64,000 nt of DNA from Rhizophagus clarus. Taxonomy: Eukaryota > Glomeromycota > Glomeromycetes > Glomerales > Glomeraceae. Positions 25,216-39,159 of this stretch are shown here, one piece after another. The translations under genes were made by a program, and so were the position numbers. The first letter of the stretch is position 1, and every line of letters begins with the position of its first letter. The notes beneath the pieces are model-generated. The model was not told where the DNA came from. It ran no database searches and saw only the letters and a program-made list of their open reading frames with translations. The DNA is taken from positions 1,240,001-1,304,000 of the forward strand of contig BLAL01000239.1 in assembly GCA_015698045.1 (NCBI GenBank), in the 5' to 3' direction.

Positions 25216-25610
25216 CTTTGCCACAACTTATATTTCGGTGCGGAGAAAAAATTTTTTCTAGTGGTAACTCGTGCTTCACAGCAGACAATTATTATATACC
25301 AGATACATAGCAAATTGGCACTATTATACGAGTTATTAATTTGCAGAAATATCGTACTGTACAATCATATATAACGTGAAAGTGACACGAGATTTTAATT
25401 ATATAGACGTTAAAAGCTTATGTTAAAAGAAAAATCTTTATATAAAATTTTGATTTTCTGTACCACAAATCCTGTCCCGATTTCAACTCAATTAAAAGGC
25501 AAAAAGTTTGTTCTTTTTATTAATTGATTCCAAAAAATTGTAAATTGACGTCTTTAAAACAAAACATACGTAACGATATTACAAGAATAACAACTGACAA
25601 ATTAATCATC

Positions 25611-26885
25611 TTAATTATCTATGGTCCAGATGTATTGTTTTATAAGCTCAATACACCACTAAAAAAAGTAATAGATTGATTATTAGATTTTAAATGTTAA
25701 GAAATGAGATCAAACAAAATCAATATACTCACTTCATCATTTCCTCCTAACCTTTCATTATGACAAACAACTTCTTGGAAAGCATCGTTTTCAATAGTAA
25801 ATTGAATATCATGGCTACGTAAAAATTCAACTTGTTCATTACCATTATAGTAACCATAACTTTTCTTAATGATACTAAGATTAATAATATCATTTGATTT
25901 TAAATATCCTTGGAGATTTCGCAATTTACTATTAAATTTCCAATCCTCATTCCAATAAACGTTAGCATTATTATGACAACTCACTAGAATAATATTTAAA
26001 TATTATTTCGAATTTAAGAAAGAATATCAACCGAAATAAATAAACTCCAAATTATTACCTTCTGTATGCGTATTTGATGGAGATTTGTTACCACATAGCC
26101 CAAGAAATTTATTATTTGATTTAACGAATTGTAACTTTATAGAAGTATTCATGTAAGTAGCTAATTCTTTATCAAATTTAATTTTCCATAACGAATTTGG
26201 ACCAGGTTCTGGACTTCCTACGAAAACCTAAAAACAATAAATTAATAAATTGAATATATTATTCATCAAATATTAGAATATGCAAAAGTTATAATACCAA
26301 TTGATAACCACTTCCAGTCCTGTAATGTAAATTTTCAATTGAACTTAAATATTTTCCTGTAGCAACATGTTTTAAAGCTACAATAGATCCGTTTGTAATT
26401 AAATTTGATTCATTAGCAACAAAATCTTCGAATTCTTTGATTAATCCGTTAATTGAATTTACATTTTTCATTTTTTCATGAAATGCATTTGAAATAGAAT
26501 CGAAATGTTTCATCGGAAGTGATTTATACAAATATATCTTTTGTTCTTCAATATCATTAATTTCAGCGTTGTAACATAATTTAAGAAAATTCGAAATAAA
26601 TTTAGAAGTATCACCGCCCCTACTTTCAGGAATATATTTTATTGATTGTAATTTTCTTTTGTTAGTATTTTTAAATACTGTAAAAAAAGCATCTTCTCTA
26701 AGTAAATTACGAAGTTTCTCAAGACTATTAATATCTGTTGGAAGTGATATAGTAGCGCCTACTAATGATATAGCAATTTCCAAATGGTTGTTACTCGTAT
26801 ATTTATTATTAAATCTTAGATATTTTTGAATGTCGTTTATCCATTCGTCTGGATGAATATTTCCATCATATTTTGGAAAATCCAT
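25611..26885 (-). CDS. Gag-like/MIR-domain fusion protein, copy 9
   Basis: Exons 26885-26298, 26227-26059, 25983-25733 and 25658-25611 splice in frame to 351 residues, the shortest intact copy. It has the shortest FLG loop of all (CGNK) and a Tyr/Gly/Asn-rich segment before VEFLRSHD. IKLQFV replaces IKLQHV. The Gag-like half keeps DISLP as SISLPTDINSLEKLR and an AFHEKMKNV helix. The third intron uses GTGAGT rather than GTAAGT as donor. The last exon encodes WCIELIKQYIWTIDN. The conserved start is MDFPKYDGN. Function unknown. Confidence 0.87.
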
Positions 26886-27019
26886 TTTTTTTAATATAAA
26901 TGGTATAAAAGTGCAGGTCCGTAGATAGAAGCACTTTGGTAATAATTTTACGCCAGATGTTAAAAGTATGTTAAACGGCTAGCCAAAAAAAAATGCCAAT
27001 TCCCAAAATTTTGATCTTA

Positions 27020-27049
27020 CCAAATTCGGGAGTTGCATGCGTCCATCAC
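27020..27049 (-). promoter_or_regulatory. Shared upstream motif, copy 9
   Basis: CCAAATTCGGGAGTTGCATG followed by CGTCCATCAC, 135 bases before the start codon. It matches the versions upstream of copies 12-15. Confidence 0.5.
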
Positions 27050-27479
27050 AGATTATAATTTTTAATGGACGATGTCTTAACTTTTTTTAATAAACAATTT
27101 GCGAATAATAAATAATAAATTAGGATTTTTTTGCCACAAGCAGCTCCAATTAATTTTTTAATCCTAATATAACTTATTGATTTAGAAATTGTTATCCGCT
27201 ATATTAATATCGTAGGCTGCGTGAGCCGCTTAAAAGGACAAACTTAAAAATAATTTAAAAGCTTTGATACATTTTTAATGAATCCGATTTTTATAATAAA
27301 TGTTGATAAAAGTGGTTGTTAATAAAAAAAGGTATTTATTAAACTTTGATAAGTTTTATTTGTCTAAAGATTCTTAATTTTCAATATATTATTTATTAAA
27401 ATACAACCTTATTTAATATAGTTTAAATGGTGAATGATTCTATTTTATTTCAGTTACTTCCTGATTATCTGGATAATTT

Positions 27480-27890
27480 CGTTCGTAAAAATCATATTTA
27501 CGAAAATAATTTCAAGAAATTTATCGAATTTGAAATGTATAAACTTGAAGTATCGTTGTAAGTGGAAAATTCTTTATCAATCTTAACTTTCTGTAAAGAA
27601 TTTGGATCACTTTATAAATATAATTATTCAATTTAGGTTTCAGTAGAAAGTTACGAATAAGAAATGTTATACTAATTTTAAATTTAAATTTTCATTTTTA
27701 TAAATTTCGTTCGATAAATAACTATTCATCGGAAACGATTTAGTGGTCACATACAGACATAATTTAACTCCAGCTGGAACTGAAATAGTAAACAATTTCG
27801 ACATTAGTCTATAATAATACTGCATATTACTTATAATCATATTTTAAAATATCAATTTTTTTTTAATCAAGAATGAAATTTTAATAACAT
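27480..27890 (-). pseudogene. Decayed Gag-like/MIR remnant
   Basis: Scattered similarity to exon 2 (KEFGS...) and exon 1 on the minus strand. It occupies the interval between intact copies 9 and 10, as comparable remnants do further right. Confidence 0.5.
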
Positions 27891-28200
27891 AAAAGTGCAA
27901 GCTTTTGCGAAAACATAAATCTACGCCCGAGTTTAATTGCAAATTTACATTGAACAGCTAAAACTTAATACCGTCAATACCGGTATTCAATATTTCGTTT
28001 ATCAATTTTAACGCAACTGCTGCACCTAATAGTTAGAAATAAACTTCGCTTTTTACAAAATAATATTACGTGAATAAAAATTTTAAAATTTAAATTACAA
28101 TTTAATTCATTTTAAAAAGTCTCATAATAGAATTATATGTTAAAGAATTTGAAGATGTTACATATTCTTTGATTTACAAATTACAACTATTAATTAGTGA

Positions 28201-29477
28201 TTAATCATGTAAAGTATCTATGGTCCAAATATGTTGTTTAATAAGCTCAAAACACCACTAAAAAAAGAAGAGGTTTGATTAATAAATCTTAAATGATAAG
28301 GAATATGATCAAACAAAATCAATTTACTTACCTCATCATTTCCCCCTAATCTTTCATTATGACAAACAACTTCTTGAAAAGTATCATTCCCAATAGTAAA
28401 TTGAATATCATGACTACGTAAAAATTCAACTTGCCCATTTTGATATGGTTTCACAATACTAAGATTAATAATATCGTTTGATTTTAAGTAACTTTGTTGA
28501 TTTTCTAATTTACTATGATTAAAATTCCAATTTTCATTCCAGATAAGATTACATTCACAATAAGTGGTATTACTACAACTCACTAAATAATAATATAAAT
28601 ATATTTTAGATTCAAGAAACAGTATAAACAAATAATTTTTGATTTATTACCTTCTGTATGTTTAGTTGATGGAGATTTATAATAAGAACGATAATAATTT
28701 ATTCCGAGAAATTTATTATTTGATTTGACATGTTGTAACTTTATTAAAATATTGGAGTAAGTAGCTAATTCTTTATCAAATTTAATTTTCCATAAAGAAT
28801 TTGAATCAGGTACTGGACTACCTGCAAAAACCTAAAAAACAATACATTATGTGTTAGACTCGTAAAATATAACTAATATACATGAAAAATCATAATACCA
28901 ATTGAGTGCAGCTTCCAGATTTATAACATAAATTTTCAGCAGAACTTAAATATTTTCCTGTAGCAATATGTTTTAAAGCTACAATAGATTCATTTTTAAT
29001 TAAATTTGATTCTTCAACAATAATATTTTCAAATTCTTTAATTAATTCATTAGTTGAATTCACATTTTTCATTTTTTTATAGAACTCATTTGAAAAATAA
29101 TAACTCATTGGAAGTGATTTACAAAGATAATTCTTTTGTTCTTCTATATCATTAATTTCAGCATTATAACATAATTTGAGAAAATTTGAAATAAATTTTG
29201 AAGTATCACCACCTCTACTTTCAGGAATATATTTTAATGATTGTAATTTTCTTTCATTGGTATTTTTAAATATTGTAAAAGAAATATTTTCTTTTAGTGA
29301 ATTACGAAGCTTCTCAATATCATTAATTTCAGTTGGGAGTTTGATAGTGGGATCAACTAATGATATAGCAGTATTTAAAAATCCTCCAAAATGACTTTCC
29401 CAAATGTGATTATATTTCTGAATGTCATTTATCCATTCATCTGGATGAACATTTCCGTCATATTTTGGAAAATTCAT
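28201..29477 (-). CDS. Gag-like/MIR-domain fusion protein, copy 10
   Basis: Exons 29477-28899 (193 codons), 28831-28651, 28582-28332 and 28257-28201 splice in frame to 355 residues. The start reads MNFPKYDGNVHPDEWINDI. The FLGI loop is Tyr-rich (NYYRSYYK). The loop before VEFLRSHD is short (VKPYQNGQ), almost the same as in copy 13. Exon 3 opens with a Cys-rich variable segment (CSNTTYCECN), unique in the array. Exon 4 gives WCFELIKQHIWTIDTLHD. The 3' half of the gene is very similar to copy 11. Function unknown. Confidence 0.87.
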
Positions 29478-29814
29478 ATTTCCTTTATCACAAGTGAAGA
29501 GAGTCTTCCGGCTTTAATTTTCCCGAAAAGTTGAAAAGTTATATGATAATCCCGGCTTTGACATCCAAATCTAGAAAATGTATGTATCACAATTACATAA
29601 CATCCAACCTTTACTAGACCATAATTGATTTGATCGCCACAAAGAAAATTCACACATTTTATTACTATAACTTTACCGTATGATACACAAATGCTTCAAT
29701 GAATTATGGGACAAAAAATCTTTTTATTCTTTGAACTTGTTGTTTAAAGTTTTCATCGAAAGATTGTAATCTGCAAAATAATAACTTACAAATAACCAAC
29801 GATTTAATTACGTA

Positions 29815-30710
29815 GTAAAAGTATCTTTGGGCTACGGTCCAAACAAATTAATATCAAGTGGTAACAAATGAGATCAAATAAATTAACAATTCTTCCTATT
29901 GTTTTCTTATGACAATCAATTTCTTTTGACGATTTCTAATTCATCCCATAAGAATGATTTCTAGCATTATTTAAAAATTATTACGACTCACAAAATATAT
30001 TTACGATCATTAGAAGAAAATTATTTGTTTGTTAAATCTAAGGCAATATTCATGTATTGTGTCTCAGATGACGATTTACGTCAAGTGTTAACTCTTATTA
30101 TTGTTTGAGGTAATTATTACAAATATGAACCTTACTGCTTTTAAACTTTAAGACTATGTATTTACAAATTTGGTGAATTAGTATTAATTATAATTAAAAT
30201 TTTGAATAATATTATCTGCGATATGAAACTCACTATTAATTATTTTATCAGGACATAATGCGATTTATTATGACACACAGTTAGTTTACTTATTGCGAAC
30301 TATCGTAAGTAGCCTAATTCTTTACTAAATAGATTTTCGTTTAAAAATTAGATTCATTTTTAGCTAACTATAATTCTTCAATGACAATATATTCAAATTC
30401 TTTAATTAATTGATTTTACATTCACAGTTTTATAAAATTCGTTTATAATTAATTATTCATCTGAAGTTACTTATAAAGTAAGTTATTCCTTTTGCTTATT
30501 TTAACATTAATTTTAACATTTGCAATAAACTTGTGAAGTATTATTGTAAAAAATATATTCCTGAAGGTAGAAGAGATTGTAATTTTCTTTTATTGGAGTC
30601 ATAATAAAAATATTTTAATTATCTAATTGCATCACATAGTTAATTCCAATTGGAAGTGAGATCTAATAATATTACATCCTCTAAAGAAAGTCCGTTTCAT
30701 TTGATAGTAC
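29815..30710 (-). pseudogene. Decayed, nearly full-length Gag-like/MIR remnant
   Basis: Traces of the last exon (TVWT region), exon 3, exon 2 and exon 1 occur in the correct order on the minus strand but with many losses. It shows that a second gene once stood between copies 10 and 11. Confidence 0.55.
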
Positions 30711-31532
30711 AAAACACGGGTTTTTGGAACGTCGACACTATAAATATTAACAAATTTTAATTATTAACGACATTTATGTGGATATAAATTATTTTCGGTT
30801 TAATACCGATTTTCAATTTATCGCTTGTCAAATCTGCGCCATAATCGTATTACTGAATTTTAAAAGTTCTGAACAAACCACTAATAAATACATCATTATC
30901 ATTCTTTATTTTGTAATATCACTTTTACCGATATGTTCTAATAAAATTCCATTATAAATGGTTGTAAAAATAATTTAAGTTAAATATCCTCATTATGTCT
31001 ATTTATCGATTTATATAAAATCTAAATTAATCAATTCTCTAGGCGTACAGTACTGTTGATCAATTTTTTATAATATTCAGATGATTTTTTCACGGATCCT
31101 TCACAATTCACATACTTTTCCGAATATTTTATTTGATATTAGATGGCAGTTGAGTATACCGATCTTCATTTTCTAAATTCTCAGGACCCAGGAATTTGTG
31201 TAGAACGAAATTATGATTTCAGCATTTTCACAGACAATCAAATGGTTATTATTTTTCTAAAAATTATGAAACATGGAATTTTTTATTACGTATTAATATA
31301 TCAAATCATACGTTATACATATATCATAACTATCTACATAATTTTAACAACCATTGTATAACGCGTGAATATGACAATGAATTAAAAGGTAAAGAGTTGA
31401 CTTAAATTTAATTTTTCAATTAAATTCAAAATAGTCGTCCAAACAATTGAAATAAATTCCAAATATTCGTATGATTTATTACGAATTGAAGAAACAAATA
31501 TTCTAAGCACAACTACCGAGTAAAAAATATAT
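30711..31532. other. Intergenic segment duplicated at 33.96-34.6 kb
   Basis: A block including CACTTTTACCGATATGT and AATAAAATTCCATTAT (about 30,925-30,960) recurs near 34,155-34,190. A further block with TCCTCA...GACC recurs near 34,405. The 72-residue plus-strand frame 31,143-31,361 lies in this duplicated spacer, and its counterpart at 34.37 kb is not open, so it is probably not a gene. Confidence 0.45.
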
Positions 31533-32850
31533 TTAATCATGCAAAGCATCTATGGTCCAAATATGTTGTTTAATAAGCTCAATACACCACTAAAAAGAAT
31601 AAGACGTTCAATATATATTTAAATAAAATCAAAATCAAAATAAAACCAATTTACTCACTTCATCATTTCCCCCTAATCTTTCATTATGACAAACAACTTC
31701 TTGAAGAGTATCATTCCCAATAGTAAATTGAATATCATGGCTACGTAAAAATTCAACAGGTCCATCTTGAGTATAGAAACCCCTATCATCAAATTTTTTC
31801 TCAATACTAAGATTAATAATATCATTTGATTTTAAGTAACTTTGTTGATTTTTTAATTTACTATGATTAAAATTCCAATTTTCATTCCAATAATTAGTAT
31901 TACCAAAATTAGTAGTTCTATTACAACTCACTAAAATAATATACATAAATATTACTTTTGATTTAAGAAAAAATATAAAATTAAACAGATTTTTGATTAA
32001 TTACCTTCTGTATGTTTAGTTGATGGAGAATTATAACAATAACCGCCATAATGATTATTAAAATTTATTCCGAGAAATTTATCATTTGATTTGACATGTT
32101 GTAACTTTATTAAAGTATTAGAGCAAGTAGCTAATTCTTTTACCAATCTTAATTTTCCATAAAGAATTTGAATCAGGTACTGGACTACCTGCAAAAACCT
32201 AAGAAATAATACATTATGTGTTAGACTCGTAAAATATAACTAATATACATGAAAAATTATAATACCAATTGAGTACAACTTCCAGTTATATAACAAAAAT
32301 TTTCAGCTGAACTTAAATATTTTCCTGTAGCAACATGTTTCAAAGCAACTATAGATTCGGTCTTAATTAAATTTGATTCTTCAACGACAATATCTTCAAA
32401 TTCCTTAATTAGTTCATTAATTGAATTCACGTTTTTCATTTTTTTATAAAATTCATTCGAAAAATAATTATTCATTGGAAGCGATTCATAAAGATAATTC
32501 TTTTTTCCTTCTATATCATTAATATCAGCGTTATAACATAATTTGAGAAAATTTGAAATAAATTTCGATATATCACCACCTCTACTTTCAGGAATATATT
32601 TTAATGACTGTAATTTTCTTTCATTAGTATTTTTAAATATTGTAAAAGATATATCTTCTCTAAGTGCATTACGAAGTTTCTCAAAATTATCAATGCCAGT
32701 TGGAAGCGAAATATTAGTATCTACTAGTGTTTTAGCAATTTCTAAATAATCATTACTCGTATAATTATTATTTCTAAGCCTCAAATATTTTTGAATGTCA
32801 TTAATCCATTCATCTGGATGAATATTTCCATTATATTTTGGCAAATCCAT
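31533..32850 (-). pseudogene. Gag-like/MIR copy 11, nearly complete, one break
   Basis: All four exons (32850-32266, 32198-32005, 31930-31659, 31589-31533) and splice sites are present, but the reading frame is interrupted about once in the MIR half. The Gag-like half and the rest are intact. It is either a very recent pseudogene or affected by a sequence error. The frame is also open upstream of MDLPKYNGN, but the family start is preferred. Confidence 0.7.
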
Positions 32851-33073
32851 TTTTTTTTTTGTAAAAGTGAGTAGAAGAGGTTTGGTAATAATTAGAGTTG
32901 CAAACTTCAAGGTTGTAACTAGTTACAGTATAACATATGATTTAACTATTACGACATATGACTATTAATTTCGTTACAGTTACGTCAATCAAATTTTTAA
33001 TTTTCCCGAGATTAAAGAATTTTAAATTGTAAAACAGCTACTAACCAATTTCCGAACAAAGATGTTAATCTTT

Positions 33074-33100
33074 CCAAATTCAGAAGTTGCATGTGCATGT
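33074..33100 (-). promoter_or_regulatory. Shared upstream motif, copy 11
   Basis: CCAAATTCAGAAGTTGCATG followed by TGCATG, 224 bases upstream of the start codon, further away than at other copies. Confidence 0.4.
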
Positions 33101-33239
33101 TTCCAGCATGACATAGCGAATCATTATTGATTTATTGATGGAATAAAAAAAAAGGTGCTTTAAACTTTCTGGTAAAATTTTAATTATACTAAAGTTTCTT
33201 CTTAACTTTTAATGTGGAGCTTTGTAAGCTTTGTTTTAG

Positions 33240-33957
33240 AATAAGTTCAATGTATGTACTAGAAATCATATTTACTAAAATATCTCTAAGAGATTTATCA
33301 AATTCGACACATTGTTAAGAAGTTTTAGGTAGTAATCTTTAAAAGTTCTTTAAAAGTATTAACATTAATTATAAAAAAAAATTAAATAATTTAAGTTTTT
33401 ATAGAAAATCAGCATAATATCTAATTATAGAAATTAAAGTTAGGTAAGTTTTGATACAAAAATATGCCAAATTGTCAATTGATATTTACTTTCTAGATGT
33501 ATAACAATTGAACCGAATTAATATTCTCTAAAACTAGTAATACTATAATTTCATTTTTAATCAAATTTGAATTATTTGATTAATCAATTAATTGAATTCA
33601 CATTTGCATTTTTTTATATATTTCGTCAGATAAATAACTATTCATCGGAAACGATATATATATTATTTCAGCATTATAAACATAATTTATAATAAACATG
33701 TCATTTACTTTCAGGAATATGTTTTAATAATTATCATAATTTTCTTTTGTAAATATTGTAGCAAATAACTTCGTTAAGTGCATCACAGTTTCTTTAAAAA
33801 CTATTAATTCCACTTAGAAATGTGATAACAGATTCCACTAATAACATTACATTCTCCAAAGAAAGTCCAGTTCGCATAAGCTAATACCGTAATACTTGTA
33901 TATTATCTTTAGTTATCCGGATGAAGATTTCCATCATATTTTGGAATATTCATTTTT
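33240..33957 (-). pseudogene. Decayed Gag-like/MIR remnant
   Basis: Minus-strand traces run from exon 2 to the very start of exon 1; the ATTTTGG-AATATTCAT start region is still visible at 33,940. No frame remains. Confidence 0.6.
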
Positions 33958-34635
33958 TATTATCAACAATTTTGATTTTTGATAGTAGTAAATAGTTCTG
34001 AAGTGATCATAAAATTACTTTGAGTTTTAATTTCAAAAATAAAATTTTTCAATTGTTCATCAGTAATTTTTTAGCTTTTCTGCGTTATAATCGCATTTTC
34101 TGAAACTGGCTGAAAATTTCACTGATGATGATATTTATTTGTTCCGTAACATCACTTTTACCGATATGTCTCAATAAAATTCCATTATTATAATTGCAGA
34201 AATAAACTTTAAATATGTTCATTATTTCTGATTGATTTATATAAAAATTTAAAATTCTATTTCCCACTTCGTTTCAATTCTCCAGAAACGCTGGCAATAA
34301 ATTTTTTATAATATACAGAACGTCCTTTTCATGAACATATTGCATACTTTTCACTTGATATTAAACGACGGCAGAATATGACGATGGTCCATTATTTAAA
34401 AATCCTCAAGACCAATACTTTATAAACTAACGAATCTATAATTTCAGCATAACAAGCATGGAATTTGTTTATTTGCATCATAATTACTATAGCAAACCTG
34501 GATAGTTTTTTGCATGAATACGACAATTAATTAAAAAGTGAAAAATTTCTTATTTATTTAATTTTAATTAAATTCAAATAATTTTTAATTTCTTTACTAT
34601 AAAGAGGCAAATATTTTTTGATTTATCAAGCACCG
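33958..34635. other. Intergenic segment, copy of the 30.7-31.5 kb spacer
   Basis: Shares several blocks with 30,711-31,532, which supports duplication of gene plus spacer as a unit. The 60-residue frame at 34,085-34,267 is not convincing. Confidence 0.45.
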
Positions 34636-35946
34636 CTATTGTTGTAAAGCATCTATGGACCAAATATGTTGTTTAATAAGCTCAATACACCACTAAAAAG
34701 AAAAAATTTAATTAATAAATCTTAAGTGATAAAAAATAAGATCAAATAAATCAATCTACTTACTTCATCATTCCCTCCTAATCTTTCGTTATGACAAATA
34801 ACCTCTTGAAAAGTATCGTTGTCAACAGCAAATTGAATATCATGGCTACGTAAAAATTCAACCTGTCCATTTTGATTAAAGTTACCCCTATAATCAATTG
34901 TTTTCTTAATACTAAGATTAATAATATCATTTGATTTTAAATATCTTTGATTATTTTCTAATTTACTATGATTAAATTTCCAACTATCATTCCAGGATCC
35001 ATTATTAATAAAATTGCAACTCACTAAAAAATAAAATTAATATTACCTTAAAGATTGATAATAAAATAAAGCAACATACATTTTGATTTATTACCTTCTG
35101 TATGATTAGTTGATGGAGATTTATAATAATCATATTTAATACCATCATAGCCATAAAATATTCCAAGAAATTTATTACTAGATTTGACGTGTTGTAACTT
35201 TATAGAAGTATTGGTGTAAGTAGCTAATTCTTTATCAAATTTAATTTTCCATAAGGAATTTGGATCGGGTACTGGACTTTCTGCAAATACCTGAGAACAA
35301 TAAACTATATATAAGTTCTGTAGTATAACTAAATATTCGTATACACAAAAATTTATAATACCAATTGAAACCCGGTTCCAGATGTATAACGCACATTTTC
35401 AACCGAACTTAAATATTTTCCTGTAGTAACATGTTTTAAAGCTACAATAGATTCATTTTTAATCAAACGTGATTCTTCGACAACAATATCCTCAAATTTT
35501 TTAATTAATTCATTAATTGAATTCATATTTTCCATTTTTTTATAAAATTCTCTTGAAAAATAACAGCTCATTGGAAGTGATTTAAAAAGATAATTCTTTT
35601 GTTCTTCTATATCATTAATTTCAGCATTATAACATAATTTGAGAAAATTTGAAATAAATTTTGAAGTATCACCACCTCTACTCTCAGGAATATAATTTAA
35701 TGATTGTAATTTTCTTTCATTAGTATTTTTAAATATCGTAAAAGAAATATCTTCTTTAAGTGTATTACGAAGTTTCTCAAAACTATCAATTCCTGTTGGA
35801 AGTGATATATTAGTATCTACTAATGTTTTTGCAATTTCCAAATGATCGTTACTCGTATAGTTATTATTTCTGAGTTTCAAATATTTTTGAATGTCATTAA
35901 TCCATTCATCTGGATGAATATTTCCATTATATTTTGGCAAATCCAT
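34636..35946 (-). CDS. Gag-like/MIR-domain fusion protein, copy 12
   Basis: Exons 35946-35362, 35290-35095, 35023-34764 and 34692-34636 splice in frame to 365 residues. The start is MDLPKYNGN, the variant shared with copies 11 and 13. The FLGI loop is 13 residues, Tyr/Gly/Asp-rich (FYGYDGIKYDYYK). The pre-FLRSHD loop contains YRGNFNQNGQ. The exon 2/3 framework is nearly identical to copy 13, but the loops differ. The last exon gives WCIELIKQHIWSIDALQQ. Function unknown. Confidence 0.87.
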
Positions 35947-36054
35947 TTTTTTTTTTTTTTTACAAAAGTGCGGGTCTGTAGAAAGAAGAGTTTCGGTAAT
36001 AATTTTCCCGAGAGTTAGTATTATATAAACATCTACTAACCAATTTTAATCTTT

Positions 36055-36080
36055 CCAAATTCGGAAGCTGCATGCGTACC
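36055..36080 (-). promoter_or_regulatory. Shared upstream motif, copy 12
   Basis: CCAAATTCGGAAGCTGCATG followed by CGTACC, 109 bases upstream of the start codon. Confidence 0.5.
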
Positions 36081-36389
36081 ATTTAAATTTTGATGACGAA
36101 ACTAATACCGAAAAATCGTTAATTTAGAATTGGTTTCAATGTATCGATATATCAGATTTTGAGCAATTACCGAATTAATAGATAAGTCTTATTAGCTCAG
36201 TCGTTTAAATAAGTAGACCGTGTGATCCACTTACAAACTATCAATTAATAAAATTCTGATAAGTTAAGAAACTTTGCAAATAAAAATTTTACAATTTTTT
36301 TCTATTAATTGGGCCCTTTATTAATTAACACTTATTAAGAAATTCTAATCTATTTGTATCTAATTATTTAACTTTCTAATATTGTATCA

Positions 36390-37010
36390 TCAGCTTTGTT
36401 TAATAGGTTCAATGTACGCAAAATCATATTTACAAAATATATTCCGAGAAATCTATTGGATCTAGTATGTTGCAAAACTTCATAAGTAAAAAATTCTTTT
36501 TCATATTTAATTTTCTATAAAGAATTTGGATTATATATACTCAATATCCTACAACTTAAATTATTTAAAAAATTTTTTGATTGTTTAAATAATAATTAAC
36601 GTTATCAAAGTTACGATACAAAAATATGTTAATCAATATCTACTTTCAATTTAATATTTGTTGAAATAATCTTTTAAAACTCGATTCATTAGCTACAATA
36701 TCTTCAAACTTTTTAATTCATTTTTATAAATTTCATCTGATAAATAACCATTAATCAGAAGTCATTTATAATTTCAGCATCGTAACATAATTAGAAGTGA
36801 CGTGCCACTTACTTACTCGAATATATTTTAATATATAAATTTCTTTATTGGTATTTTTAAATATCATTAACAAATATCTTCGCTAGAGGTGAGATAGTAG
36901 ATAGAATCTGCTAATAATATCGCATCTTCTAAAGAAATTCCAATTCGCATGTTATATTTCGTATATCATCTACTCATTAATCTGGTAAATATTCTAATTG
37001 TTCCATTTTT
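36390..37010 (-). pseudogene. Decayed Gag-like/MIR remnant
   Basis: Exon 2-like and scattered exon 1-like DNA on the minus strand between intact copies 12 and 13; no usable frame. Confidence 0.55.
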
Positions 37011-37344
37011 TTTTATAAGGAATGGAATCTGATAGTACAAAAGTACGTACTGAATTTTTGGAATTGTACTTGAGTTGTAATTTAGATTTATAGTGAACCA
37101 GTCAAAATAATAATAATAATAATAATAATACAAGTTTACTGCCAAATATTAAATTTCACGACTTTATTTATAATAACATTGTATGAATATATATGACTGT
37201 TCCAATAATTAAAAATTCATTGTAAATTTAAACTATGATCAAACAATTGAAGCAAATTTCAAAGATATTACAAGTTAAAGAATTTTAAGACGAGACAAAT
37301 ATTCATTCTTTGATTTTAAAGTAACACTTCGGTAATCAAATTAT

Positions 37345-38618
37345 TTAATCATTTAAAGTATCTAGTGTCCAAATATGTTGTTTGATAAGCTCAATACACC
37401 ACTATAAAAAAAGTAAGGATTAATTACTAAATCTTAAATGATGGATAAAAAAAATCAATTTACTCACTTCATCATTTCCTCCCAATCTTTCATTATGACA
37501 AACAACTTCTTGAAAAGTATCATTTCCAATAGTAAATTGAATATCATGACTACGTAAAAATTCAACTCGATTATTTTGATATTGTTTCACAATACTAAGA
37601 TTAATAATATCATTTGACTTTAAATATCCTTGGTAATTTTCTAATTTACTATGTTTAAAATTCCAATTTTTATCCCAATATAAATGACTAACATTGTTAC
37701 AACTCACTAAAAAAATAAATATTATCTTAAAGATTTAATAATAAATAAAGCAACATACATTTTGGTTTATTACCTTCTGTATGATTAGTTGATGGAGATT
37801 TATGATAATCATGATTAATACCATCATAACATATTCCAAGAAATTTATTACTAGATTTGACGTGTTGTAACTTTATAGAAGTATTGGTGTAAGTAGCTAG
37901 TTCTTTATCAAATTTAATTTTCCATAAGGAATTTGGATCGGGTACTGGACTACCTGCAAAAACCTAAAAAACAATATATTATGTGTTAGTTCCGTAAAAT
38001 ATAACCAAATTAAATATAATACATAAGAAGTAAAAGTACCAATTGACGTTTGTTTCCAGTCATATAATGTAAATTTTCAAACGAACCTAAATATTTCCCT
38101 GTAGCGACATGTTTTAACGCTATAATAGATTCATTCTTAATTAAATTTGATTCTTCAAAAACAATGCCTTCAAATTCTTTAATTAATTCATTAGTTGAAT
38201 TCACAATATTCATTCTATAATAAAATTCATTCGAAAAATAATTATTCATTGGAAGTGATTTATAAAGATAATTCTTTTGTTCTTCTATATCATTAATTTC
38301 AGCGTTATAACATAATTTGAGAAAATTTGAAATAAATTTCGACGTATCACCACCTCTACTTTCAGGAATATATTTTAATGATTGTAATTTTCTCTTATTA
38401 GTATTTTTAAATATTGTAAAAGAATAATCTTCTTTAAGTGCATTACAAAGTTTCTCAAGACTATCAATATTAATTCCAGTTGGAAGTGATATATTAGTAT
38501 CTACTAATTTTTTAATAAGTCCTACATCATAATTTTTATTTCTAATACTCAAATATTTTTGAATGTCGTCAATCCATTCATCTGGATGAATATTTCCATT
38601 ATATTTTGGCAAATCCAT
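37345..38618 (-). CDS. Gag-like/MIR-domain fusion protein, copy 13
   Basis: Exons 38618-38040, 37963-37774, 37706-37468 and 37401-37345 splice in frame to 354 residues. The first intron begins GTACTT, a slightly unusual donor in this family. The N-terminal domain has an altered early segment (LSIRNKNYDVGLIKKLVDTN) where other copies have LEIA. The FLGI loop is CYDGINHDYHK, and the pre-FLRSHD loop (VKQYQNNR) resembles copy 10 rather than its neighbour copy 12. That suggests shuffling of exon 3 between copies. Exon 4 reads WCIELIKQHIWTLDTLND. Function unknown. Confidence 0.87.
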
Positions 38619-38741
38619 TTTCTTTTACAAAAGTGATGCAAAAGTACGGGTAAGTAGACAGAAACGTTTCGGTAATAATTTTCCCGAAATTCGGAATTTA
38701 TCAAACATGCTATGATACTAACCAAAAAAATATTAATTTTT

Positions 38742-38771
38742 CCAAATTCAGGAATTTTATGCGTCCATCAC
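38742..38771 (-). promoter_or_regulatory. Shared upstream motif, copy 13
   Basis: CCAAATTCAGGAATTTTATG followed by CGTCCATCAC, 124 bases upstream of the start codon; the GCATGC core has decayed here. Confidence 0.4.
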
Positions 38772-39159
38772 TTTTTCTTAAGCATCTTTCCAGCTTATAG
38801 TGATACGCTTAAATTACAAAAAATTTAATTTCTGATTTGTGAATATTAACTATAAATCAGAAATTATTTGCTCCAATTAAATGTAGTACATGTATCGTTA
38901 TACTGGATTTTTGAGCAATTAACGAATTAATGGATAAGTCCTATTCACTGAGTGCGGTTTCTAGGCTGCGTGAACCGTTTAAAAGGAAAAAATGAGAAAA
39001 AAGTGAAATGAAAAATAAAATTTTCATAAATTAAAAGATTTCAATAGATTCTATTTCTTAATGAGAGTTAATAAAAGTTGTCGTCGATAAAAAAAAAGAA
39101 AGAAAATTAAAATAAGATAAAGAAGGTACTTCTGGTTATGGACTAAAGTTATTTAACTT

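Noticed and set aside
29176-29394. Plus-strand open frames antisense to exon 1 of several family copies (also at 9964, 32543, 41038)
   Set aside because: They recur only because the conserved minus-strand exon leaves the opposite frame open; no independent support.
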